DNA from: Sclerotiophoma versabilis
Taxonomy: Eukaryota; Ascomycota; Dothideomycetes; Pleosporales; Didymellaceae
DNA: 64,000 nt
Reading direction: 5' to 3'
NCBI GenBank assembly: GCA_012274445.1
Contig: JAAROD010000076.1
Span: 682,001-746,000 of the forward strand
Made by a program: the position numbers and the translations under genes. Below, piece by piece: positions 1 to 9,507 of the stretch. Under the pieces are notes generated by a model. It was not told where the DNA came from, did no database searches, and saw only the letters and a list, made by a program, of their open reading frames with translations. How positions within the stretch are numbered: the stretch's first letter is position 1; every line of letters starts with the position of its first letter.

Positions 1-1017
1 CTCCCTAGGTCCGAGACCCGAGCGCATCAAGATGGCTGGACTGCAGTATGCGCCGGCTGTGACGATGACTTCTTTCTTGGCTTGGTAGTCGATTCTCTTC
101 CCAGCCTTCGAAATGGTAGCTACCCCTGTCGCAGTGGGCTCTCCTGACTCGTTAGAGAAGAGAACCTTGTCAACGACCACTTCAGTTTTGATGGTGACGT
201 TCGCTCTTTTATGTCCTTTTGTGACGAAATCTGCTGCTGTGCTTCGAATACCCTGATGCACAGTGCGCAGCACGTCGCCACATCCGTGGGGCGTCTCGCC
301 AGTCGAGAACATGTCGGGGTGATAGGGCAGTCCCATGTCTATCATACTCTCTTTGACACGTTCTGAAATTGGTGCGAGGTCATGTGGCTCGATGTGCAGA
401 GGACCAGAAGTGCCGTGGACGGACATATCAGCCTTGTGCCAGTCTTTCTCGTGTATGGTTTCCGCCTGTTTTGGGTCAGTGTACATTCTCACAAGGAAGT
501 CGTCAAGTCCTGCCTTCGCCATGTAGCCAAACATCTTGTCACCAGTCCACTCCTCCATCCCCCAGTCATCATAGTCTTGTTTCGTGCCGCGAATACACAA
601 CGTCCCGTTGACACCACTCGATCCACCAAGGAAGCGGCCACGGCTGACTTTGACCTGTCGATTATCGACACTGCTCATCGGCTCGGTAACAATATTCCAA
701 TCCGTCCTACTGTCGAAGTTCTTGCTCCATCTTGAACATACAGTAAGTATAGACTCATGACAATATTGCACGAGACCTTACCCGCCCGCCATATGCACAT
801 TCTCCAAATCCGCATTATCAGGCCCAGCTTCAAGAACAAGGATCTTCGCATCAGTATCCTCAGCGAGCCGTCCAGCAATCACGCATCCCGACGTGCCACC
901 ACTGTGTCCGCGTCAGCAAACCTGTCGCAGCTTCACTCCTTATAGTAAGATGTACCCGCAGATAATGTAGTCGTAGACCTCAGTAGGGTCCACCGAGTCA
1001 ACACGTTCGAGCGACAT
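1..1017 (-). CDS. GMC-family FAD oxidoreductase (choline dehydrogenase/alcohol oxidase type), 5' part
   Basis: Flavoenzyme of the glucose-methanol-choline family, which oxidises an alcohol substrate with FAD as cofactor. Exons read 956-1017, 782-901 and <1-730, with introns 902-955 and 731-781 (54 and 51 bases, GT...AG). The start is chosen because it sits 14 codons before the FAD-binding loop DYIICGGGTSGCV, as expected for a cytosolic member; there is no signal peptide. GMC signature 1 (GRFLGGSSGVNG region) follows in exon 3, and signature 2 (GAYCSPAILMRSGLGP) lies within the last 60 bases of the window. The FAD/substrate C-terminal half, with the catalytic His and the second His/Asn, lies outside the window, so activity cannot be judged. 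The substrate is unknown; an aryl-alcohol, choline or secondary-metabolite alcohol are all possible. Confidence 0.92.
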
Positions 1018-1986
1018 AGTAGGCGAGCAATACAGTAGCAATCAAGTACACAGAACACAGCAGTCGATACAAGCGTCGCGTGAAAAGCAGCGGCATCGTC
1101 GTCTTTATGTAGTACTCGGTACCCATATCCATCTGCCACGGAACCTATCCGCACTGCTTCCGCAGTAAGCCATGCTATTGCCCGCGCAGCGACCTTCAGG
1201 TCATACAAGCTAGTGCTACCCCACATCGAGTTGGCGTGAGACGCGCGTGGTGCTTTAAATGATCGTATCGTTCAGTGAGACCTGCGGTGGTTCTTGCCGT
1301 CCATTAGAACACCGTGCACGAGGGAATATTCATAGAAGTATAACCACATCATCATCATCATCATCATCATTATCATCCTCCTCCGGCAGAACATCTCTGG
1401 AGATTTAGTGATAATCCGGCAGCATTGGCCCCGACTGAGCGCGTGGAAATCCCCCATTTAGCTCTGCCGATATACTCCGTGGGTACCTGATACCTCGAGG
1501 TGCGTGCTTGATGGCGTGTCATTCCGGTATCCCGTAGGTTTACGCGCGGATCCACTGCCCTGCGCGGGTCCACATTGGGAACGCGCTAGTGGATGGTGGT
1601 GCATCAAATGCGGGGTCCCCAGATCCGTGGAGCACGCGCAGCTTCCGGGCACCGACACGGCTGGCACGGCTTGATGGGGTTGTTTTGTGTGCGAACAAAG
1701 GTACGATAATAGGTTTGGGGGTTAGGTATGAGAATAGTCGACTGATCCTCCTGAGGTCGGGGACTAATTACATACTCACTCGTGTGCGTATTGTATGATA
1801 AGAAGTGTATATTATGCTAGCCTTGCATCATGAGCTTCATATCGATGATAGACTCGAGTGATATCTGCTGTGAAGACGGAGATCTGTGTCAAGTTCGTGG
1901 TCAAGCACAGCTCGTTCCTGTGCCCTCCATACCTCCAACAATCCAACGACCATCAGATATCCTCTGCCATCCCCTGCCATCCCGTC
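1018..1986. other. Intergenic region, promoter side of the GMC gene
   Basis: No convincing coding frame: open stretches here are short, lack a plausible domain and overlap on both strands. It holds an (ATC)n microsatellite at 1348-1370. The part next to 1018 is the presumed promoter of the minus-strand GMC gene; the part next to 1986 is the 3' flank of the bZIP gene. Confidence 0.6.
1348..1370. repeat. (ATC)n trinucleotide microsatellite
   Basis: Nearly eight uninterrupted ATC units, followed by an interrupted TATCATCCTCC tail. It is non-coding and about 330 bases upstream of the GMC start. Likely length-polymorphic between isolates. Confidence 0.9.
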
Positions 1987-2904
1987 CTAGACTCCACTGA
2001 TATACTCTAACAACGCCTTCAACGTTCCGTTCTCAACGCTGCACCCCTCGCCCTCCCTCACCGCACGCCGGTACCCCTGGCTCAACCACAGCCGAATCAG
2101 CTCCGGATCCAGGTTTCGGACATTGTACTGCGAGATCATCACAAACGCCTGCGCACACAGCGTTGTGCTCTCCGACGGGCTAGGTGGGGGCCTCGTCTTG
2201 CAGGTTGAGCATTCCGGGTCCGCAGCACCAGTGGCAGCATCAATGACTGCAGGTGCTGAGAGTGCAGAAGATGTCGTGGGTATGGTGTCTGTACAGCAGG
2301 GCGGTGGACCGGGTGGTGGGGCAAGCGGGAGGCGCAGTTGGAGCGAAGTGGCGACAAGCGTGGGCTCTACGCCATTGCTGGCGCGCAGATCCAGGAGCGT
2401 AGTAGAGCCTTGTATAGCAGGGTCTCGTGTAGTAGAGTCCCGCGTAGTAGGGTCCGAGATAGGGAGAGGGGAGACAAGCAACGGACCCGTGGAAACCGCA
2501 CTATCCATCCGTTCAAAATGCTTGGTAATATCGTAACACGCAAAAGCATTGGCGGTGTCCCGCTCTGCCTTTAGAGCTTCAATTTCCGCTCTCGCCACTG
2601 CAAGCTGGCCTTCTGCTTCTGCCAGTCGCAGCTCCAGGGAAGCAACATGGTCCTTCTGTCGAGCCCGATGACGCCGCTGGTTCTCCCGCACACGATTCAG
2701 CGTGTGCTCGGCGGACACACGTGGTTTCCGACGTGGGAGGCTCTGATCAGAGCAGGATGCGGATGCAGACGAAGGGGAGGAGGTCGCCGATAGTACTGAA
2801 ATCGTCGACGTTGATCCAGCCAACGGTAAAACCGCCGCACGAGTAGACGACCGCATAACGAATCCTTTATCACACAAAATCCAGCATGAAAACGCAATCC
2901 TCAT
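1987..2904 (-). CDS. bZIP transcription factor
   Basis: Probable nuclear DNA-binding regulator of 305 residues in a single exon. A Ser-rich N-terminus is followed by a basic region at residues 71-85 (RENQRRHRARQ) and a leucine-zipper-like heptad region at about 88-115 with a strong coiled-coil pattern. A long Pro/Thr-rich linker leads to a C-terminal block (about 250-305) containing LDPELIRLWLSQGYRRA and GEGCSVENGTL. That C-terminal block is familiar from a group of filamentous-fungal bZIP regulators, several linked to secondary metabolism or stress, although no target is visible here. The first ATG (2904) is used; a second in-frame Met at residue 17 (2856) is possible because residues 1-16 look atypical. 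At the position of the usual second invariant Arg of the basic region there is Gln83. Confidence 0.85.
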   Translation of the reverse strand: MRIAFSCWILCDKGFVMRSSTRAAVLPLAGSTSTISVLSATSSPSSASASCSDQSLPRRKPRVSAEHTLNRVRENQRRHRARQKDHVASLELRLAEAEGQLAVARAEIEALKAERDTANAFACYDITKHFERMDSAVSTGPLLVSPLPISDPTTRDSTTRDPAIQGSTTLLDLRASNGVEPTLVATSLQLRLPLAPPPGPPPCCTDTIPTTSSALSAPAVIDAATGAADPECSTCKTRPPPSPSESTTLCAQAFVMISQYNVRNLDPELIRLWLSQGYRRAVREGEGCSVENGTLKALLEYISGV

Positions 2905-3310
2905 ACAATCGAGAATAAACGAACATGACTTTCAGCAACACCGGGAAGGGGAAGGGGAAGGGGAGGGGAGATGAGAGCCATCTGCGAGCAAAGGGCTGAA
3001 GCACGAGAAGTCGCGGGTCTTGGCGATATGTCACCGTTGCGCACCACGTAGTACCACATACGAGTAGCATATCGTCGGCGGCTCTATCTACGGACGGATA
3101 CTCCAAATCTCGCACAGCAAATACAGCTACCACCCTGCTTTGACGGTGCTGCAAGATGCGAGTCAAAGTGGGGCGGCAGTATAGGAAGGTATTGAACCGC
3201 GCTATTGAAATGTTGCGAAAGCGCAGGACGCTGGACTTCCTGCTCCCGGGAATATGTGTGTCTTAGTATATATTAGTACTTTACGGCCATATACCCATCA
3301 AAAAAGCACA
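2905..3310. promoter_or_regulatory. Upstream region of the bZIP gene
   Basis: Presumed promoter of the minus-strand bZIP gene. It contains a purine tract at about 2943-2970 made of GGGGAA units. No gene seen. Confidence 0.4.
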
Positions 3311-3382
3311 GCCTCCTTGGCCAAGTGGTAAGGCGTCGCACTTGTAATGCGAAGATCGCTCGTTCGATTCGGGTAGGTGGCA
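3311..3382 (+). tRNA. tRNA-Thr (anticodon TGT)
   Basis: A 72-base cloverleaf that decodes ACA. The acceptor arm is GCCTCCT with AGGTGGC, the D-stem GCC/GGC, the anticodon stem TCGCA/TGCGA closes loop CTTGTAA (anticodon 3343-3345), the variable loop is AGATC and the T-arm is GCTCG-TTCGATT-CGGGT. The discriminator is A3382 and there is no intron. Two features are slightly weak: a T-T mismatch at the fourth acceptor pair and two G-T wobbles in the T-stem. A T6 tract follows 10 bases after the 3' end, as expected for RNA polymerase III. Confidence 0.92.
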
Positions 3383-3392
3383 CAAAGCTTTC

Positions 3393-3398
3393 TTTTTT
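3393..3398 (+). terminator. RNA polymerase III terminator (T6) of tRNA-Thr
   Basis: Six consecutive T residues, 10 bases downstream of the tRNA discriminator base. Pol III stops at runs of four or more T. Confidence 0.8.
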
Positions 3399-3784
3399 GC
3401 GTCGGCGTTGCATTGTACTGCATTGTATTGTGCTATATCGCGCTGTATTGCACTGCACTGCACTGTTCTGCTCCGCATAGCACAGCATGCAGTGATACTC
3501 AAAATCGGTCCAGCACTTTCTTTTTTGCACTCGTGTATCCCTTATCACATCCCTGCTATGAGAAAGTGCAAAATACTAATCTTGCTTTCTTCGCACAGTG
3601 CCTACCTAACGTGTAAAAAGATGAGATTTTTGATCTGTTTCAATACCATACAAACAAAACGAAAATCATCGAGGAACGGCGCCGCATGGAAAGTGGTAAT
3701 ATCGGATCAATAATAGTAGCATGTCGATGTATGGTTATGGCAAGGGCGTTGTATCGAACACGTGTATATGTTACGGTGCAGATT
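3399..3784. other. Gap with an imperfect TGCACT/TTGTATT repeat tract
   Basis: Between tRNA-Thr and the 3' end of the Ted1-like gene. From about 3408 to 3475 there is a low-complexity tract built from TTGTA, TATTG and CACTG units, including three TGCACTGCAC-type repeats. Open frames here are by-products of the repeat. No gene seen. Confidence 0.5.
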
Positions 3785-5677
3785 CTATACGCGTCTCGTT
3801 GCGCCCATGCTCCTCGCTCCAGGCTCGACACGCATCTCCGTGACCTTCTTACTCGTCTGCACCACCCTCGCACCTACGGCAGCGTCCCGGAGTGAGGATG
3901 TTTTCTCTGTGTTGCTGCTGTTCTCACGCACACCTCCCTTCTTCGTGCTGATACCCCTGGATCGCTCGACTCCCCGGGCTATGGTTCCACTGAGCATGGC
4001 GACGAGAAGTGTCAAGTCGATGATGTGGACGCCCCACCACCAGTGCTGCACACCTACTCCACAGGAAGCGAACTCAATAACCCACTCGCCCTTCTCGCCC
4101 TTGGTGGAATCGAACCAGGCCGATAGGAAGCCAGCGTAGCCGGAGAAATCACCCATCATGCTGCGTAGGGTGATTTCGCGCATGTGCGGGGAGGAGGGGA
4201 TGTGTGTGCAGGTGTTGTCGGAGGAGATGTCGTAGTGCCGCGTGGGGAAGCGGCGCGCTTTCCAGCCTTCTTCTGTGGGAGCCTCAGGAGCGGTATCAGG
4301 GGTACTTTCGTTCGTAGCCATCATGTCGTCGGGGATGCTAGCCTCGATCTCGTTCAGGGCCTGTGCATGCGTCGCTGGAGCAGGCCAATACGCATCTTCT
4401 CTCGCAATACCATCTGCATTGCAAGCTTCCGGAGCACCAGGCTGCCGTATCCAATGCATCACATCACAGCCCTCGTGATCGTGTCCGTTGACTACCACAC
4501 CCCTCCGTCCCATCCCCCCACCCTCGGCCGCGACTTCCTTGTTCAATCCAAATATGCTCTCCAGGACTATCTTGCTGCCGTACTCGGACAGCATGTTCTG
4601 CTCGCGCACACCGTGGCCGCCCTCGAAGTAGTCAAAGTACGGGCTGTCGACGCAGACGCCGGGCTCTTTGTGCAGGGGGATGTGTGTGAGGAGAATGGTG
4701 GCGTGGGTTTTGTCGGTCACAGGGCGCGAAGTGGTGATGATGTGGTTCATGAAGGCGTAGGTTTCCTGCTGCAGCGACTCTGTGTAGGCAGGGGTGTCGA
4801 GGTTCATGGTGTTGAGGACAACCAGGCGGAGGGCTGGCGGGGGGTCTGCGGATGCATTGTCTTCGGAGGAGGCGTTGTGGGCGGGCGGCAGAGTGAGCCA
4901 CATGTCCCAGTTCACGCTACCAAAGGCGCGCTCGAAGCGGTCTACGCGCGTGTTGTCGATGTCCCCTGCGTAGCCGATGTCGTGGTTGCCTGCAATGTTG
5001 ATGACGCGCCTTTCCCACGCGTCGTCTGCGCCGAGGAGCTCTGTTGTGCCGCCCCATGTCTTCTTGCGTTCGTCTTCGGGCTCGTCGTAGTGGTCGCTCT
5101 CGATATAGACGCCCATGGTCGCATCGGGCACCTTCTCCAGCCCGCGCATGACGATGCCCCAGTAGCGGCCAGCGCGTTTCTCAAACTCGCCATCGGTAAT
5201 CCACTGACTGCCCAGCAGGTCGCCTAGAACGCTGATGTGCGTGGGCTCCGTCCACCACCGCAAGCTCCGCACAATGTGCGCCAGGTACCAGTCGTTGCCC
5301 CAGAGATCAATCATCTTCCTATAGCCCTCCAGCCAGACGCCCAGATCCCTCACTGCCCCTTTGGCTGCCGTGACGAGGATGTCGCGCACATCAGGAGGAT
5401 CGAAGTTGGCATTGCGCATGTCGCTCACCACGTTCTCGAGCGATGGGAAGGTGGGCGCATTGGGATCTGGCAGCGACGAGTCGCCTTCGAGCTGCGGATC
5501 GCCGAGGGCGAGCAGACGAAAAGAGGCTCGCGACGACAGCAGCGGGAGCGACGTCTTGTCAGGCTGGGGGAACGCGCAGCCGTGGAAGACGGGATAGAGA
5601 TACAGCCATGTTGTGCCGAAAAGTGCTACCGGTAGCAAGAGCCAGGTGAGGCCGAACAGAAAGCGCGAGAGCTGCAT
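3785..5677 (-). CDS. Ted1/Cdc1-like calcineurin-fold phosphoesterase, ER membrane
   Basis: Metallophosphoesterase of 630 residues in one exon, related to yeast Ted1/Cdc1 and animal MPPE1 (PGAP5). That family removes ethanolamine phosphate from GPI-anchor mannose in the ER so that GPI proteins can leave. An N-terminal membrane segment (residues 8-30) precedes the metal-binding motifs in order: GDPQLEG near residue 58, GDLLGS near 150, NIAGNHDIGYAGD near 230, a THIPLH motif and VNGHDHEGCD in the central part. These are the D-x-H-like, GD, GNH(D) and GHDH motifs of the superfamily. A second membrane segment (HIIDLTLLVAMLSG) lies about 70 residues before the end and is followed by a basic tail. 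The position of the start just before the first membrane segment supports it. A 280-base spacer separates it from the epsin gene on the same strand. Confidence 0.9.
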   Translation of the reverse strand: MQLSRFLFGLTWLLLPVALFGTTWLYLYPVFHGCAFPQPDKTSLPLLSSRASFRLLALGDPQLEGDSSLPDPNAPTFPSLENVVSDMRNANFDPPDVRDILVTAAKGAVRDLGVWLEGYRKMIDLWGNDWYLAHIVRSLRWWTEPTHISVLGDLLGSQWITDGEFEKRAGRYWGIVMRGLEKVPDATMGVYIESDHYDEPEDERKKTWGGTTELLGADDAWERRVINIAGNHDIGYAGDIDNTRVDRFERAFGSVNWDMWLTLPPAHNASSEDNASADPPPALRLVVLNTMNLDTPAYTESLQQETYAFMNHIITTSRPVTDKTHATILLTHIPLHKEPGVCVDSPYFDYFEGGHGVREQNMLSEYGSKIVLESIFGLNKEVAAEGGGMGRRGVVVNGHDHEGCDVMHWIRQPGAPEACNADGIAREDAYWPAPATHAQALNEIEASIPDDMMATNESTPDTAPEAPTEEGWKARRFPTRHYDISSDNTCTHIPSSPHMREITLRSMMGDFSGYAGFLSAWFDSTKGEKGEWVIEFASCGVGVQHWWWGVHIIDLTLLVAMLSGTIARGVERSRGISTKKGGVRENSSNTEKTSSLRDAAVGARVVQTSKKVTEMRVEPGARSMGATRRV

Positions 5678-5957
5678 CTATGCATCGTCAGATTGTCGAG
5701 AAGGAGACACGCAGCCCAAATCGTGAATGGTGGCGTGGATGCTCGGGGGTGCTGCGGGGACCAGGGGTCGCTGCGCTACTGACTTGGGTCGCGTTCTGGA
5801 CGCATGTGCAAGACACCGTTGACGCTCGACTAAATACGGAGGTGACACAAATAGCCCAGAACACTGGTGCAAAGCTAACAGAAAGCCAGCAACTTCATAG
5901 CATCATATTCATCGTCTACTGCTACATCTTCGGAGACTGTGACCACTCTACTGCAGC

Positions 5958-7671
5958 TCAACCGAGCAAGTCACCTAGGGCGCCGCCAGGAGGCTTCGAG
6001 CCTGACTGCGGCGACTGCGCAGCTGGTGTGCTTGGGCTCGAAGCAGGCGCACCCCAGAGGCCCTGGCTTGTCTTTTGCTTTGCCAGATCGCCCATGGTGA
6101 CCTTCTGCGTCGGCGTCTGAGCCTTCTTCGACGCGACCCCACCCAGCAGAGATGCAAAGGCATCGCCGCCAGCCTTTTTGGGCGCACCACCTCCCATGCC
6201 TCCTGGAGACTTGACCGAGCCGGGTGTGGAAACACTCGACTGCGGCGCGGGTTGGGGAACCGAGGTGAAGTAGTTGGGCCCAGCGGCCTGGTATCCTGTG
6301 GGCTTTGGTGGCTGTGAGAAGCTCGAGCTCATCGACGACGGCTGAGCAGGAGGAGACATCATGCGGGTTGCTGACGGTGCTGGAGACACTGTGGCGAAGA
6401 GATCGTTCAGGTTGCTGTTCTGAGCTGCAGACTGAGGCTGTGGTGCAGCAAATTGAGTAGTCGAGCTGATGGTCGAAGTAGACGCTGGAGCAGCGATACC
6501 AAACCCAGCTGGCTTCGCAGCAGGAGCTGGCGCTGCGGATTGGAAGTCGTCAAAGTCGTCATCGTCCCCAAAGTCGTTGCTTGCGGCGGGAGCTGCAGGC
6601 GCCTTCCCTGCCGAGCTGGCAGCTGGTGCGGGCTCGTCATCCCAGGCAAGCAAATCGACGACAGGCTCTGGTGCCTTGGGCTTTGGCGGCTCAGCCTTCT
6701 TGGCTTCTCTTCTTGTCGACGTTGATGTGGGCTCCTTTCGTCGTGGCGGGCTTGCAACGTTGTCCCCCTCGTCGTACTCGTCGTATTCCTCGAACCGCTC
6801 GCGCCGTTGCTGTGTCTCAGTGAAGCTGGCATCCTGTCCTCCAAAACCACCTCCATCTCCATAGACAGCACCAGTATGGCTGCCGTACTCAGCTGACTCG
6901 CTTCCAAAGCCCCCGTATCTGCCGCTGCTGCTGCCCGAGAAGCCACCGCCCATGCCACCCTCGACACCGCCAAACTTATTGCGGTTTGCGCGCGCCTTCT
7001 TCCGTTCTGAGCGTATGCGGTCGACATCGCCCAGGAGGTCCGCAAGCTCCTTGGCCCTGTTCCTGACGTTGATGCCCTGGTCCTTGCCGTTCTGGTCGAT
7101 GAAGTGGAATTGTCGGAGCATCTTGAGGAGCGACACGTGCGATCGTGCGTCATCGATGACCCTTTCCGAGCCGTTCTTGACCAGGAATTCGAGCAATTGG
7201 AGAGCCTGGAAGGTTAGTGTAGCTCGAGCTGGCGGTAGTCGTACGTGCCTTGTAGATCTGCCTCCACTCCTCAGACGCCTTTTCTGTGAAACGCTTGTAG
7301 ATCATGGGCATGATTTCGTTCAGCAGTTGACTGCAACTGTCAGCGGCCGCGTGGGGTCGTGCGTGGTGTGTGCATACTAGTTGAAGGTCCCGTTGGCGAT
7401 CTCCTGCATCAGGGTCGAGGATGCACCTAGTCATGGTGAGTTACTTTCGGTGCGACTGCGCTTTCTAGCATACCCCACGGCTCGTTGTTGGTAGCCTCGC
7501 GGACCTTGGCCTCCATCTCCGTGAAGTTCATCACCGCTGCAGAGGCACGTTAGCAGTGGCCAGCTGGCGGTGTCTTGTGCTGTTCATGCCATTTTGAGCC
7601 TTGCGAAAGCCAGCCTTGAGATCGTAGAGCGTGAGATTGCTCACTTGGTCCTTTAAGCTGTTGAAGTCCAT
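5958..7671 (-). CDS. ent3: Epsin-type ENTH-domain clathrin adaptor (Ent3-like)
   Basis: A 507-residue adaptor that binds phosphoinositides and clathrin machinery, acting in traffic between trans-Golgi and endosomes. Five exons: 7590-7671, 7474-7536, 7378-7426, 7249-7330 and 5958-7205. The ENTH domain fills residues 1 to about 150, starting MDFNSLKDQVSNLTLYDLK and including the EATNNEPWGASS helix region. The rest is disordered: Gly-rich, acidic (EEYDEYDEGD), then LLAWDDEP and DFGDDDDFDDFQ. The last is an acidic-Phe motif of the type by which Ent3 binds AP-1 and GGA ear domains, which is why I prefer Ent3 over Ent1/Ent2; there are no obvious NPF or UIM motifs. Introns 1 (7537-7589) and 4 (7206-7248) appear to start with GC rather than GT; introns 2 and 3 are GT-AG. 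The exon sum is 1524 bases, exactly in frame. Confidence 0.93.
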
Positions 7672-8587
7672 GGTTGTGGGTTGTGGATTGTTGACGTTGA
7701 CGTTGACGTTGTCGCGTCGTTCAAGGCGATCGTGTCGAAGGAGGGAGGGTTGGGTGGCAGCAGTCGGGCGCGACTCGGCTGCAGTGCGTCAGGGCCGGCG
7801 TCTGTCTTTCCACAGAGTCGAGGTTGCTGCAATCGAAAGGGAGACGCTCGAAAGCCGTGAGATGAGTCCAAGCCTGGTGTCAATCGCAGGCTTCAGCTCG
7901 CCAAGTGCGCATGTTCGGTCGAGGGAGGGCTCGGAGGTGAGCGGTGCGATCGACGGCCGTGCACGTGACATTGACGTTGCCGACCCGCAGAGACTCGAGC
8001 AGTCAAAAGTTGGAACACAGTCCTGGGGGGGTTCAATGTGCTCATCGTCACTCAAGCTGGAACGAGGTATCTGCAACAGGAGCCGTCTGGAGAGCTGCAC
8101 AGACACGGTGGCATAATGCATCAAGTCCAAGTATGCTGGAGCAAGACAGGCCAAATGCAAAAACGCGCTAAGAGACTGGAGAGCTTTCGAGCTCTGTCCA
8201 TCGGTGAACTTTTGATCCCCTGGACTCACGCTTTCTGCCATCGCCACCTGTACAATAGCCATCTCTCCTAGGTCAATTGTACCATAGCCATCTGTTCGGC
8301 ATCTTGTTCTGCATAGCCGCCTGCCTTTGCACCCCCCAGCAGCCCTTGTTGCCACCACATCCACCAAATCGGTCTGTCCGCTGTACAGTAGCCCTCCAGA
8401 CATCCACGGCTCGAGCAGTAAGTGTGCATCCTGGTTGGCCCTGCCGGCTCCGCACCGCACGCCCAAGCCGCGGCCTCGCAGCGCGTCCGGCCAGATGCAC
8501 GCACTGCGCAGGAGCTCGCTGGAGCTTCACCGCGTCTAAGGATGCATGCTAACTGCTTACAGCCCCTCCCACACCCCGCGCCCCACC
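7672..8587. promoter_or_regulatory. Divergent promoter region between epsin and cyclophilin
   Basis: 916 bases shared by two divergent genes. It carries three perfect TTGACG units plus a degenerate one (7691-7714) just upstream of the epsin ATG, and a C-rich tract just before the cyclophilin ATG. A 225-codon minus-strand open frame here has no ATG at its head and no recognisable domain, so I do not call it a gene. Confidence 0.5.
7691..7714. repeat. TTGACG tandem hexamer (3 perfect units and 1 degenerate)
   Basis: Units at 7691-7696, 7697-7702 and 7703-7708, then TTGTCG. It sits 20-43 bases upstream of the epsin start, so in the 5' UTR or core promoter. Each junction creates a TGACGT half-site resembling the CRE/ATF core. 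Confidence 0.8.
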
Positions 8588-9507
8588 ATGTCTACTTCTT
8601 CCACTGTCCTCTCGGCCTTCCGCCGCTCCCCCGTCCACTCTCTCCGCCTGCAAGCCCCCATCAACAAGCGTTTCTTCACCCCCTCCGCTGCCAACATGGT
8701 TATCAAGACCTACTTCGACGTCAACTGGACGGGCCCCGAGGTCTCCGTCGACCAGCGCGGCAACGTCACCAACGTCGGCCCCGTCAAGGGTGAGCTGCCC
8801 CGCCATGCCCTGCTCCCGAGCTCTGCCCTGCGTGGGGAGCTCCAGCTCCAGCGCCAGCTCCGACCCCCCTCGCAGCCCGCATTGCACGTGGCCAATTGCT
8901 GACATGGTCTTCCTACAGAGCAATCCGGCCGCATCAACTTCGAGCTCTTCGACGACGTCGTCCCCAAGACGGCCGAGAACTTCCGCGCCCTCTGCACCGG
9001 CGAGAAGGGCTTCGGCTACCAGAACTCCAAGTTCCACCGCGTCATCCCCCAGTTCATGCTCCAGGGCGGCGACTTCACCCGCGGCAACGTAGGTAGCACC
9101 ATGCGTCCAGCTGCGCATGCCCTCCACCACAAGACGGCCAGCTAACCGTGCGCAGGGCACTGGTGGAAAGTCCATCTACGGCGAGAAGTTCAGCGACGAG
9201 AACTTCAAGCTGACCCACAACAAGCCCTTCCTCCTCTCCATGGCCAACGCCGGCCCCAACACGTAAGCCTGCTGCCCTGCCCGCCCTCGACACCCGCTAA
9301 CCCACCCACAGCAACGGCTCCCAGTTCTTCATCACCACCGTCGTCACCTCGTGGCTCGACGGCAAGCACGTCGTCTTCGGCGGTGTTCCCGACGGCGATG
9401 TCGACTCGTACAAGGTTGTCAAGTCGATTGAGGCTTGCGGCAGCGGCAGCGGTTCCATCAAGTACAAGGAGGGCCCACCTACCATTGTCGGTGCTGGTGA
9501 GCAGTAG
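8588..9507 (+). CDS. Cyclophilin-type peptidyl-prolyl cis-trans isomerase, probably mitochondrial and cytosolic
   Basis: Catalyses cis-trans isomerisation of prolyl bonds and is the class of protein bound by cyclosporin A. Exons 8588-8789, 8919-9088, 9156-9262 and 9312-9507 give 224 residues. The first 36 residues contain Arg, Ser and hydrophobic residues but no acidic residue, typical of a mitochondrial presequence. The cyclophilin domain then begins at an internal in-frame Met (position 8696, MVIKTYFDVNWTG). Key residues are present: FHRVIPQFMLQGG with the catalytic Arg, GPNTNGSQFFIT, and WLDGKHVVFG with the Trp needed for cyclosporin binding. The C-terminus differs from cyclophilin A in ending with a Gly-rich YKEGPPTIVGAGEQ. 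Intron 1 is unusually long for this window (129 bases). Two isoforms from one gene are known for Neurospora cyclophilin, so the same is inferred here. Confidence 0.95.

Noticed and set aside
4184..5227. 347-codon plus-strand open frame
   Set aside because: Fully antisense to the Ted1-like gene, with Gly/Val-rich reading and no domain; the minus strand has all metallophosphoesterase motifs.
7789..8466. 225-codon minus-strand open frame upstream of cyclophilin
   Set aside because: Begins with TTG, no domain or signal, and lies in a divergent promoter.
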